Positions 25,462-33,692 of a stretch of 64,000 nt of DNA are shown piece by piece. Both the position numbers and the translations under genes were made by a program. Position 1 is the first letter of the stretch. Each line of letters starts with the position of its first letter. The notes beneath the pieces were generated by a model. That model was given only the letters and a program-made list of their open reading frames with translations. It was not told where the DNA came from and made no database searches. This stretch comes from Leifsonia aquatica. GTDB taxonomy: Bacteria > Actinomycetota > Actinomycetes > Actinomycetales > Microbacteriaceae. The stretch lies in NCBI RefSeq assembly GCF_014190775.1, contig NZ_JACHVP010000001.1:372001-436000 (forward strand), given 5' to 3'.

Positions 25462-26374
25462 CGGGGTCGGCCTCCATCCCGTCTCCGGACACGCGGACGT
25501 GCGCACCGAGCGCGGCGGCGAGCTCGTCGCCGACGGCGTTCACGACCGTCGCGACATCGTTCTCGCTGTCGCCGACGAGGGCGAAGCCGCGCGCGACGCC
25601 GAAACCGATGAACCGCCGCCAGTGCAGGCCGAGCTCGCGCGCCTCCCCCTCGGTGCAGAGGAGGAGGTCCCCGTCGGCGAGCACCGAGGCGAGGGAGGCC
25701 GTCGTCGAGCCGTCGACGGGGAGCTGGCTCGGCAGCAGGCCGACGGCGAAGGCGGCGCGCACGAGGGCATCCCGGATGTGCGGGACGTCGTCCTCGGGGC
25801 CGATGCGCAGTCGCGCTCCGGCGTCGTCGTCGCGGGAACGCGCTGTGCGGCCCGGCCGCAGCTCGTCGAGGCGCAGAGCGTCTCCCGCGGCTCGGCGGCC
25901 GGCGGCGCCGAGGTCGGCGGTCCAGGTCGCGGCATCGGGTGCGACGCTCGCGACGGCCAGACGCACACTCCGGGTCGCGGCGAGCTCGGCGCGGTGCGCG
26001 GGGTCGTCGGCGCGGAACTCGAGGCGGAGCCCGGCGACGCGGCCTGCGGCATCGACCACGGCGAGCTCCCGTGTGGAGCAGCCGACCGGCACCGCCACCG
26101 TCACCGGCCGTAGCCGGGCACGGGCTGCGTCGAGTTCCAGCTCGTCGGCGAGCCGGATGAGGCGCCGCGCGGAGGGGAGGAGGTCACGGGCGAAGGGCGT
26201 GAGCACGGCGCTGCGGGCCGTCCGTTCCAGCAGCGGGCTGCCGAGGTGGCCCTCCAACGCCAGGATGCGGCGGCTCGCGACGGACTGCGCCACCTCGAGC
26301 GCGGCCGCCGCGCGGGTCACGCTCCCGCGGTCGCCGATCTCGACCAGCACCCGGCACGCAGCGATCAGATCCAC
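25454..26374 (-). CDS. LysR-family regulator of beta-lactamase locus
   Basis: A 306-residue LysR-type regulator: N-terminal winged helix (SVTRAAAALEVAQSVASRRI, 18-37) and a C-terminal sensor domain. It is divergent from a complete class A beta-lactamase and co-directional with a second beta-lactamase-fold gene, an AmpR-like arrangement. The GTG start lies six bases after TAGGGT, suggesting a leaderless transcript. A T-N11-A box sits in the divergent gap. Confidence 0.88.
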   Translation of the reverse strand: MDLIAACRVLVEIGDRGSVTRAAAALEVAQSVASRRILALEGHLGSPLLERTARSAVLTPFARDLLPSARRLIRLADELELDAARARLRPVTVAVPVGCSTRELAVVDAAGRVAGLRLEFRADDPAHRAELAATRSVRLAVASVAPDAATWTADLGAAGRRAAGDALRLDELRPGRTARSRDDDAGARLRIGPEDDVPHIRDALVRAAFAVGLLPSQLPVDGSTTASLASVLADGDLLLCTEGEARELGLHWRRFIGFGVARGFALVGDSENDVATVVNAVGDELAAALGAHVRVSGDGMEADPDA

Positions 26375-26391
26375 GGATCCACCCTAGACGC

Positions 26392-26406
26392 ATGCCCATT
26401 CGGCAT
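26392..26406. promoter_or_regulatory. LysR box (T-N11-A dyad)
   Basis: ATGCC-CATTC-GGCAT is a perfect 5-bp dyad with a 5-bp centre that contains the LysR consensus T-N11-A (26393-26405). It is central in the 87-bp gap between lysR and the beta-lactamase gene, as expected for divergent control. Confidence 0.65.
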
Positions 26407-26461
26407 CGATGGGAGCGTTCCGGTCTTCGACAGGATCGTCGCTGCGAGCGAGGCTGCCCGC

Positions 26462-27400
26462 ATGGACATTCGCAAACGATTCCTCACGGTCACCGGCGGC
26501 GTCGCCGTCGCCCTCGCGGTCGCGATCTCGGGATGCGCGGCATCCTCGCTCACGCCGGCCCAGGCCGCTCCGGCCTCGCAGAGCGCAGCGGCGTCGTCTG
26601 CCTCGGCGAGCAGCACGAGCAGTACACAGCGCGCGTTCGCGGAACTGGAGCGGACGCACGGGGCGACCCTCGGCGTCACGGCGATCGATACCGGCAACGG
26701 ACGCACCGTCGCCTACCGCGGCGGGGAGCGCTTCCCGTTCGCTTCGTCGAACAAGACCTTCATCGCGGCCGCGCTGCTCGGGCGATCGTCCGACGCCGAC
26801 CTCGACCAGGTCGTCCACTACACGAGCGCCGACCTGCTGGACTACGCGCCCATCACCAGCAGATTCGTGGACACCGGGATGACCGTGCGCGAGCTGATCG
26901 ACGCGATGCTGCGGTTCAGCGACAACACGGCGGCCAACCTCCTCGTCGCGCGACTCGGCGGACCGGACGCCGTCGAGCAGTGGCTGCGCGGCATCGGCGA
27001 CCGCACGACGAACGTCGACCGCGTCGAGCCGGACCTCAACGAGGCGTTGCCGGGAGACGCGCGCGACACCACCACGCCGGCCCAGTTCGCGAGCGACCTG
27101 CGCGCCGTGCTGCTCGGCTCCGCGCTGGAGACGAAGGACCGCACCCTCCTGCGCAACACCATGCTGGACAACACCACGGGCGACGACACGATCCGTGCCG
27201 GGGTCGACCCGGCGTGGCCGGTCGCCGACAAGACGGGTACGGGGGAGTACGGGGTGCGCGACGACATCGCCGTGGTCTATCCGGTCGGTCGCGCGCCGAT
27301 CGTCGTCGTCACGCTGTCGCGTAAGGCGACGCCGGATGCGACGCCGGACAACGCACTGCTGGCCGCCGCCACGAAGACGGCGGTCGCAGCGCTCCGGTGA
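26462..27400 (+). CDS. Class A beta-lactamase (lipoprotein)
   Basis: A 312-residue exported serine beta-lactamase. The signal peptide has a lipobox-like ISGC (Cys25) and a Ser/Ala-rich linker. All class A motifs are present: S95-S-N-K98, S153-D-N, E189-P-D-L-N193 and K257-T-G. It hydrolyses beta-lactams outside the membrane. The ATG directly before the signal peptide was chosen over longer in-frame starts. It is probably controlled by the divergent LysR protein. Confidence 0.92.
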   Translation: MDIRKRFLTVTGGVAVALAVAISGCAASSLTPAQAAPASQSAAASSASASSTSSTQRAFAELERTHGATLGVTAIDTGNGRTVAYRGGERFPFASSNKTFIAAALLGRSSDADLDQVVHYTSADLLDYAPITSRFVDTGMTVRELIDAMLRFSDNTAANLLVARLGGPDAVEQWLRGIGDRTTNVDRVEPDLNEALPGDARDTTTPAQFASDLRAVLLGSALETKDRTLLRNTMLDNTTGDDTIRAGVDPAWPVADKTGTGEYGVRDDIAVVYPVGRAPIVVVTLSRKATPDATPDNALLAAATKTAVAALR

Positions 27401-27425
27401 GCGGGGTCCGTGATCGCTCCGGCGG

Positions 27426-27938
27426 CTAGCCTGCCGCGCTCACCTCGTCGTCGAGGACCCAGTCCGGGCGCACGTAGTGGCAGGTGTAGCCGCCGGGGTG
27501 CTTGCGCAGGTAGTCCTGGTGCTCCTCCTCGGCATCCCAGAACGTGCCGGCGGGCTCGACCTCGGTGACGACCTTGCCCGGCCAGCGCCCGGAGGCGTCG
27601 ACCTCGGCGATCGTCTCGCGCGCCACGCGCTCCTGCTCGGGCGTGAGGTACAGGATGACCGACCGGTAGCTGGTGCCGACGTCGTTGCCCTGGCGGTTCT
27701 TCGTCGTCGGGTCGTGCACCTGGAAGAAGAACTCCAGGAGGTCGCGGTACGAGATCACGGACGGGTCGAAGTCGATCTCGACCGCCTCCGCGTGGTCGCC
27801 GTGGTTGCGGTAGGTCGCGTTGTCGGTGTGGCCGCCCGCGTAGCCGACGCGGGTGCCGAGCACTCCGGGCATGTCGCGGATGAGCTCCTGGAGACCCCAG
27901 AAGCAGCCGCCGGCGAGGATGGCGCGTTCGGTGGCCAT
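27426..27938 (-). CDS. msrA: Peptide-methionine (S)-S-oxide reductase MsrA
   Basis: A 170-residue MsrA with the active-site GCFWG (11-15), RVGYAGG and the [16 protein letters not shown] tail. It reduces S-methionine sulfoxide in proteins using thioredoxin. The ATG overlaps the msrB stop by one base (TGATG), making an msrB-msrA operon that repairs both sulfoxide epimers. Confidence 0.96.
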   Translation of the reverse strand: MATERAILAGGCFWGLQELIRDMPGVLGTRVGYAGGHTDNATYRNHGDHAEAVEIDFDPSVISYRDLLEFFFQVHDPTTKNRQGNDVGTSYRSVILYLTPEQERVARETIAEVDASGRWPGKVVTEVEPAGTFWDAEEEHQDYLRKHPGGYTCHYVRPDWVLDDEVSAAG

Positions 27939-28393
27939 CAGGCGGTCGCCGTCTTCTCGAAGAGGGGTGCGAACTGGCCGTACCCTTCATTCTCGAGGTC
28001 GGCCAGCGGCACGAACCGCAGCGCCGCGGAGTTGATGCAGTAGCGCAGGCCGCCCTCATCGGCGGGGCCGTCGTCGAAGACGTGGCCGAGGTGGCTGTCG
28101 CCGTGCGACGACCGGACCTCGGTGCGCACCATCCCGAGCGACGTGTCGGAGTTCTCGACGATGTTCTCGGCCGAGAGCGGCTTGGTGAAGCTGGGCCAGC
28201 CGCAGCCGCTGTCGTACTTGGTCGTGGAGGCGAAGAGCGGCTCGCCCGACACGACGTCGACGTAGAGCCCCGCATCCTCCTTGTCCCAGAACTCGTTGTC
28301 GAACGGCCGCTCGGTGGCGGCCTCCTGGGTCACCGCGAACTGCTCCGGGGTCAGCCGGGCGATCGCGTCCGGATCGCGTGTGTACTGAGCCAT
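27938..28393 (-). CDS. msrB: Peptide-methionine (R)-S-oxide reductase MsrB
   Basis: A 151-residue MsrB with [21 protein letters not shown] and the catalytic Cys in [11 protein letters not shown]. The position where zinc-type MsrBs carry CxxC reads VDVVSGEP, so this is a form without structural zinc. The start with AGAGGACG upstream gives the normal length; the longer frame is rejected because its extra N-terminus is not MsrB-like. Confidence 0.95.
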   Translation of the reverse strand: MAQYTRDPDAIARLTPEQFAVTQEAATERPFDNEFWDKEDAGLYVDVVSGEPLFASTTKYDSGCGWPSFTKPLSAENIVENSDTSLGMVRTEVRSSHGDSHLGHVFDDGPADEGGLRYCINSAALRFVPLADLENEGYGQFAPLFEKTATA

Positions 28394-28490
28394 CTCGTAC
28401 GTCCTCTCTGCGTCTTTCACTCGCACCCGCAACGCTACTGCGCCCCGCTGTGCGAGGCCAGGGGACGGGTGTCGCAGCGTCATGGCGCGG

Positions 28491-28545
28491 CATTCGTGCC
28501 GAATGTCGACTTTGGGCCCCGCATTCCCCACATTCGGCACGAATG
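28491..28545. repeat. Two copies of a 15-bp dyad (CATTCG-N3-CGAATG)
   Basis: CATTCG-TGC-CGAATG at 28491-28505 and CATTCG-GCA-CGAATG at 28531-28545; together they also make a 16-bp perfect inverted repeat. They lie between msrB and padR, 40 bp apart centre to centre. They could be paired operators or a palindromic intergenic repeat. Confidence 0.7.
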
Positions 28546-28587
28546 TCGGCTGGGAGGTTGTCGTGAAAGCCACGCGGGTCGGATTCA

Positions 28588-28608
28588 GCGATATATCGTT
28601 AAGTATCG
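28588..28608. promoter_or_regulatory. Probable PadR operator
   Basis: The palindrome CGATATATCG (28589-28598) is followed by another TATCG half (28604-28608), in an AT-rich patch 25 bp before the padR start. ATATATCG-type sites are usual for PadR regulators, so autoregulation is likely. The core GCGATATATCG resembles the psp palindrome at 7851-7861. Confidence 0.6.
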
Positions 28609-28632
28609 TTGACGACTCCTGAGGAGGACATC

Positions 28633-29193
28633 ATGAGCGGTTCGAATTCGTTCCCGACCGGAGGCTTCGGCCCCGGCATGACGGCGGACGGCATGTGGCA
28701 GGCGTTCGAGCAGTTGCGCTCGACGTTCGAGAAGCGGGTCGGCACCCGGATGGGCCGCGGCGACGTGCGGGCCGCCGTGCTGTCGTTGCTCGCCGAGAAG
28801 CCGATGCACGGCTATCAGATCATCCGGGAGATCGAGGAGCGCAGCGGCGGCAGCTGGAAGCCGAGCGCGGGTTCCGTCTACCCGACCCTCCAGCTGCTCG
28901 CCGACGAGGGTCTGCTCACGGCCGAGGAGTCGAACGGTCGCAAGACCTACGCCCTCACCGAGGCCGGTCGCGCCGAGGCCGCGGAGGCCGGACCCGCTCC
29001 GTGGGAGTCCGGCAGTTCGAGCGGCGGCAGCAGCCCGAGCGACCCGTTCGGCCCCCTCCCCAAGGCGGGCGTCGAGCTGGCGCAGGCGGCCGCCCAGGTG
29101 CGCCGCACCGGCACGCCCGAGCAGGTGGCGCAGGCCGTGACCGTGCTCGAGGAGGCGCGGCGCCGCCTGTACTCGATCCTCGCGCAGGACTGA
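28633..29193 (+). CDS. PadR-family regulator
   Basis: A 186-residue PadR-type winged-helix protein: DNA-binding domain about 45-110 (VLSLLAEKPMHGYQIIREIEERSGGSWKPS, shortened here as MHGYQIIREI, then SVYPTLQLLADEGL) and a C-terminal helical dimer part. A Gly/Ser-rich linker separates the two. The ATG after GAGGAGG is chosen. The ABC1-kinase gene follows after four bases, so they form one operon. Confidence 0.92.
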   Translation: MSGSNSFPTGGFGPGMTADGMWQAFEQLRSTFEKRVGTRMGRGDVRAAVLSLLAEKPMHGYQIIREIEERSGGSWKPSAGSVYPTLQLLADEGLLTAEESNGRKTYALTEAGRAEAAEAGPAPWESGSSSGGSSPSDPFGPLPKAGVELAQAAAQVRRTGTPEQVAQAVTVLEEARRRLYSILAQD

Positions 29194-29197
29194 CGGG

Positions 29198-30919
29198 GTG
29201 ACGTCCGTTCGCCCGGGGGCCGGCGAGCAGGCGGGGGCGGAGGCCGCGGCGGGGGACACGCGCCGCCGCTACCGGCGCATCCTCCGGTTCGCGGGCTGGA
29301 ACCTCGCGGTCACCTGGTGGTACGAGCTCTTCCTGCCGCGCATCGGGCTGGCGCGCGTCGCCGAGCGCACGCGGTCGAGGCGCATGCAGCGCTTCGCGCA
29401 GCGCTTCCACGTGCTCGCCGTCGACCTCGGCGGCCTGATGATCAAAGTCGGGCAGTTCATGTCGTCGCGCCTGGACGTGCTGCCGCCCGAGATCACAGCC
29501 GAGCTGGAGGGCCTGCAGGACGAGGTGCCGCCGGTCGCGTTCGGGGCGATCCGCGCGCTGGCCGAGGCCGAGCTGGGTGTGCCCCTCGACAGCGCCTTCG
29601 CGTGGGTGGACGAGAACCCCGTGGCCGCGGCCTCCCTCGGCCAGGCGCATCGTGCACGGCTGTCGGCCCAGGATGCCGAGGAGACCGGGCTCGAGGCCGT
29701 CGTCATCAAGGTGCAGCGGCCGGGCATCGGCGCGATCGTCGACGTCGACCTGTCGGCACTGCGCCGCGTCGGGCGCTGGCTGAGCCACGTGCGGCTCGTC
29801 TCCGACCGCGTGGATGCGCCCGAGCTGGTCGAGGAGTTCGCCCGGACGAGCCTGGAGGAGATCGACTACCTGCACGAGGCCGCGAGCTCGGAGCGGTTCG
29901 CGGCAGACTTCACCGCCGACGACCGCGTGGCCGTGCCGGCCGTCGTCTGGGAGCGCACCACCCGCCGCGTGCTCACGCTCGAAGACGTGACGGCGATCAA
30001 GATCACCGACGCCGCGTCGCTCCGGGCGGCGGGCATCGATCCGGCCGAGGTCGCCCCGGTGTTCGCGGCGGTGATGTTCGATCAGCTGTTCTCGAACGGG
30101 TTCTTCCACGCCGACCCGCACCCCGGCAACATCTTCGTCTCGCCCCTCCCGGACGCTCTCGAGGGTGAGCGGCCGTGGCGACTGACCTTCATCGACTTCG
30201 GGATGATGGGGGAGGTGCCGACCACGCTGCGCACCGGCCTGCGCAAGCTCCTGATCGCCGCCGCCTCCCGCGACGGCAAGGGTCTGGTCGACGCGATGCG
30301 GGATGTCGGGGTGCTGCTGCCCTCCGCCGACACCTCCCAGCTGGAGCAGGCCATGACGCAGCTCTTCGCGCGGTTCGGCGGCATGGGCTTCGCCGAGCTG
30401 CGGGAGGTCGACCCGCGCGAGTTCCGCGACTTCGCCAACCAGTTCGGCGACGTGGTGCGGTCGCTGCCGTTCCAGCTGCCGGAGAACTTCCTGCTCATCG
30501 TGCGCGCGATGTCCCTGACGTCGGGCGTGTGCAGTGCGCTCGACCCGGGCTTCAACCTGTGGGACTCGATCGAGCCGTACGCGTCGCAGCTGCTGCGCGA
30601 CGAGCGCGGCAACGTCGTGCAGGACTTCGCGAAGGAGGCCCTCTCCATCGCGAGCGTCGCGTGGAGGCTGCCGAAACGCGTCGACGCCCTCCTCGATCGC
30701 GTCGAGGACGGCAGCATCGCCGTCTCCACGCCGCACCTCGAACGCCGCGTCGACCGCCTCGAACGCACCGCACGGCGGCTCGTCGCGGCCGTGGTCTTCG
30801 CCGGCGTGGTGGTCGCCGGAGCGTTGGTGCGGCCGAGCGACACCGTGCTCGGGACCGTCCTGATGGTGGCGTCCGTCGTCCCGCTGGCGGTCGCCGTGTT
30901 CGCCGGTCGCCGGAGGTAG
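29198..30919 (+). CDS. ABC1/UbiB-family atypical kinase
   Basis: A 573-residue ABC1 (AarF/UbiB) protein. The family-specific KxGQ motif is at 83-86, the alanine-rich nucleotide loop AAASLGQAH near 143-151, the ATP-contacting Lys in VVIKVQRPG, catalytic HADPHPGNI and metal-binding IDFGMMG. Two membrane helices close the C-terminus. Relatives support isoprenoid-quinone metabolism or lipid homeostasis; menaquinone-using actinomycetes lack ubiquinone, so the role is open. GTG start. Confidence 0.9.
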   Translation: MTSVRPGAGEQAGAEAAAGDTRRRYRRILRFAGWNLAVTWWYELFLPRIGLARVAERTRSRRMQRFAQRFHVLAVDLGGLMIKVGQFMSSRLDVLPPEITAELEGLQDEVPPVAFGAIRALAEAELGVPLDSAFAWVDENPVAAASLGQAHRARLSAQDAEETGLEAVVIKVQRPGIGAIVDVDLSALRRVGRWLSHVRLVSDRVDAPELVEEFARTSLEEIDYLHEAASSERFAADFTADDRVAVPAVVWERTTRRVLTLEDVTAIKITDAASLRAAGIDPAEVAPVFAAVMFDQLFSNGFFHADPHPGNIFVSPLPDALEGERPWRLTFIDFGMMGEVPTTLRTGLRKLLIAAASRDGKGLVDAMRDVGVLLPSADTSQLEQAMTQLFARFGGMGFAELREVDPREFRDFANQFGDVVRSLPFQLPENFLLIVRAMSLTSGVCSALDPGFNLWDSIEPYASQLLRDERGNVVQDFAKEALSIASVAWRLPKRVDALLDRVEDGSIAVSTPHLERRVDRLERTARRLVAAVVFAGVVVAGALVRPSDTVLGTVLMVASVVPLAVAVFAGRRR

Positions 30920-31026
30920 TACTTCCACGCACCGGAATGCCGTGCGCACCCCATCCCCATCCCTCCTCCCCAGTGCTTGACTGTGGCCGCCATCAGACGG
31001 AACACACTCACTAGGGAAGGCAGACG

Positions 31027-31551
31027 ATGGACACGACAGCGCACACAGCGATCGGGATGACCGACGGGATGCGGGCGGCGAGAGCCGAGACGCGCCGGAT
31101 CATCGAGGAGAGCAAAGGCGACTTCGTCGCGGAGCAGAAAGAGGTGCTCCTGCGCCTGCACGAAGCGGGCCTGATCACGGCCGAGGAGGTCGAGACCCTC
31201 GTTCAGCTCTACCGGCACGTCATCGAGGCGAGCCACGACAAGGGCGACGTCACGCGCTCCTACTTCGACGCGCGAACCGTCCACGACCGATTGGCGGCGA
31301 ACGTCGCCACCTCACCGGTCGCGCTGGTCGTCGCGGGAGCGACCCTCGGCGCGTTCGAGGTCGAACCCGACCCGGACGGCGGCGCCCCGACCGTCGTCGT
31401 GTACCGGGTGAGCTACGGCGGAGCCTTGGCCGGGATCGGCGCCGGACTCGGTGCGCTCCTCGGCGGCCCCGCGGGCGGCGTGCTCGGCGGCCAGATCGGC
31501 GGCTTCATCGGCGGGATCATCGACGACAAGAAGGGTGACAAGAAGAAGTAG
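31027..31551 (+). CDS. Hypothetical protein with glycine-zipper tail
   Basis: A 174-residue protein of unknown function. Residues 15-80 are helical and charged, 95-130 beta-rich, and 135-165 form a hydrophobic Gly-repeat segment (GAGLGALLGGPAGGVLGG) like membrane-inserting glycine zippers, ending in DDKKGDKKK. GGGAAGG precedes the ATG. It stands alone, 107 bp after the ABC1-kinase gene. Confidence 0.7.
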   Translation: MDTTAHTAIGMTDGMRAARAETRRIIEESKGDFVAEQKEVLLRLHEAGLITAEEVETLVQLYRHVIEASHDKGDVTRSYFDARTVHDRLAANVATSPVALVVAGATLGAFEVEPDPDGGAPTVVVYRVSYGGALAGIGAGLGALLGGPAGGVLGGQIGGFIGGIIDDKKGDKKK

Positions 31552-31596
31552 CGGAGGCGGCTGCCGGGCGGTCCGGCGGGACGGGGAGAAATCGAG

Positions 31597-31625
31597 TTGA
31601 CGCGCGTAGACAATGCGCGTAGATT
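31597..31625 (+). promoter_or_regulatory. Promoter of nucleoside operon
   Basis: TTGACG (31597-31602) and TAGATT (31620-31625) are 17 bp apart, 28 bp before the ribokinase ATG. GCGCGTAGA occurs twice in direct orientation across the spacer and -10, a possible operator for the LacI regulator of this operon. Confidence 0.65.
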
Positions 31626-31653
31626 CATCTCACTTCCCGTCAGAGAGGACCCG

Positions 31654-32613
31654 ATGAACGAGCACCCGTCGCCCGACCGCCCCGCTGCGGAGCTGCTCGT
31701 GATCGGCTCGGTGAACGAGGACCGCTTCACCTTCGTGGAGCGATTCCCCCTCCCGGGCGAGACGGTCACCGCTCTCGCCGGGCGGCGCGGTCTCGGCGGC
31801 AAAGGGGCGAACCAGGCCGTCGCGGCCGCACGCGCCGGCGTCCGGGTGGCCCTCGTGGCCAAGACCGGGACGGACGCGGCGGGTGCCGAGGCCATCGCTG
31901 CGCTGACCGCGTTCGGAGTGCGTACGGAGGCCGTCGAGCGCGACGCCCGCGCAGCGACCGGCACCGCCTCGATCGCCGTGGACGCCCGCGGGGAGAACTG
32001 GGTCATCGTCGATGCGGGCGCGAACGCCCGGCTCGATGTCGATGACCTCGAGCGTGCGCTCGCTCTGACTGTCACGGCCCCCGTCGTCCTGACCCAGGGG
32101 GAGGTCCCCGCGGCGACGATCGCGCAGGCGGCGCACGGCGCGGCCGCCGCCGGCTCCCGGTTCGTGCTCAACCTGGCGCCCGTGGTCGACCTCCCGGACG
32201 AGGTGCTGGCCCTGGCCGACCCGCTCGTGGTGAACGAGCACGAGGCGGCGGCCGTCGCGGCGAGCCGTGGATCGGGCGCGCGAGAGCCCGCCGAGCTGCT
32301 GGACGCGCTGGCTTCTGTCTCTCGATCAGTGGTCATCACCCTCGGCGCGGCCGGCGCCATCGCGGTGCGCGACGGCGAGACCTGGTCCGTGCCCGGCTTC
32401 CCTGCGCAAGCGGTCGTCGACACCACCGGCGCGGGCGACTGCTTCGTCGGCTCTCTCTGCGCCCTGCTCACGCGCGGCGCGGAGCTGCCGGACGCGATGG
32501 TCTGGGCGTCCGCGGCGGCGTCCCTGTCCGTCGCGCGCCCCGGAGCGGCCGAGTCGTACCCGACCGTCGACGAGATCGACCGGCTCGTCGTCACCGCGGG
32601 GGCGACGGCATGA
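31654..32613 (+). CDS. rbsK: Ribokinase-like PfkB sugar kinase
   Basis: A 319-residue PfkB-family kinase: N-terminal GSVNEDRF and GGKGANQAVAAARAG, and the C-terminal ATP/catalytic motif DTTGAGDCFVGSL with the base Asp. The closest functional type is ribokinase (ribose to ribose 5-phosphate). The start has AGAGAGGA upstream. It opens an operon with a LacI regulator, ABC transporter and nucleoside hydrolase, which fits phosphorylating ribose freed from nucleosides. Confidence 0.88.
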   Translation: MNEHPSPDRPAAELLVIGSVNEDRFTFVERFPLPGETVTALAGRRGLGGKGANQAVAAARAGVRVALVAKTGTDAAGAEAIAALTAFGVRTEAVERDARAATGTASIAVDARGENWVIVDAGANARLDVDDLERALALTVTAPVVLTQGEVPAATIAQAAHGAAAAGSRFVLNLAPVVDLPDEVLALADPLVVNEHEAAAVAASRGSGAREPAELLDALASVSRSVVITLGAAGAIAVRDGETWSVPGFPAQAVVDTTGAGDCFVGSLCALLTRGAELPDAMVWASAAASLSVARPGAAESYPTVDEIDRLVVTAGATA

Positions 32614-33692
32614 CCGCGAAGCGGGTGACCCGCGGCGATGTCGCGCGTGCGGCGGGCACCTCGGAGGCCGTCGTCAGCTACGTCGTCAACAACGGCCCGC
32701 GCCCGGTCGCCGAGGAGACGCGGATGCGGGTCCTCGCCGCCATCAAGACCACCGGGTACCGGCCGAACACGATCGCGAAAGCGCTCGCCTCCGGCTCATC
32801 CGGCGTCCTCGGACTCGTGGTCCCCGACATCTCCAACCCCTTCTTCGCCGCGCTCGCCCGCGCCATCGAAGACGAGGTCTTCGCGACCGGCCGCGTGCTC
32901 CTGCTCGGCAACTCCGCGGAGAGCGGGCAGCGCGAAGCCCGCCTCATCGACAGCTTCATCGGGCGGCGGGTCGACGGCCTGCTCTACGTCGGCGTCGGCC
33001 ATCACGCGCACGTGGAGGCCGCCCTCGACGAAGGGACGCCGGTGGTGGTGCTCGACCGCTACGACCCGTCGCTCGGGGTCGCGTCCGTCGTCGTCGACAA
33101 CTTCGAGGGCGCCGTGATCGCCACCGAGCACCTGATCGGCCACGGCCACCGCCGGATCGCGACCGTCGCAGGGCCGTCCGCCCTGTTCACCGCCGTCGAG
33201 CGGATCGGCGGCTGGCGCAAGGCGCTCAAGGCCGCCGGCCTGCCCAACGGGGACGACCTGCTCGTGCAGGCGCCGTTCACCCGCGCGGGCGGCTACGCCG
33301 CCGGAACCACGCTCTTCGCCGCCGACGTGCCGGATGCGGTCCTGGTCGCGAGCGAGCAGCAGGCGATCGGCCTGCTCGCGGCCGCGGCCGAGCGCGGCAT
33401 CCGCGTCCCGGAGGACGTGGCGCTGATCTCGTTCGACGGGACGGACGAGTCGCGCTTCAGCACCCCTCCACTGACCACGGTCACCCAGCCGTTCCATGAG
33501 ATCGCACGCCACGCCGTGGCGCTCGCGCGTCCCATGGACGCGGGCGAGATCAAGCACCTCACGTGCGAGATGCAGCTCGTCCGACGCCGCTCCTGCGGCT
33601 GCCCCTATCCGAAGAATGAGAACCACCAGGCGCCGACCGAGTTGGCGAACACTGAAGACGCCTGGCAGTCCCCACCGAAAGAGGAACCTAGC
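32610..33692 (+). CDS. LacI-family regulator, frame open into next gene
   Basis: A complete LacI/GalR regulator: helix-turn-helix TRGDVARAAGTSEAVVSYVV, sensor domain with GLVVPDISNPFFAALARAIE and LISFDGTDESRFSTPPLTTV, ending with RRRSCGC, the usual family C-terminus. No stop follows. The frame continues through a 24-residue linker into the binding-protein gene and closes only at 34988, giving a potential 792-residue fusion. Other frames have stops right after the LacI end, so a lost stop or one-base indel is likely. The ATG overlaps the ribokinase stop. Confidence 0.85.
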
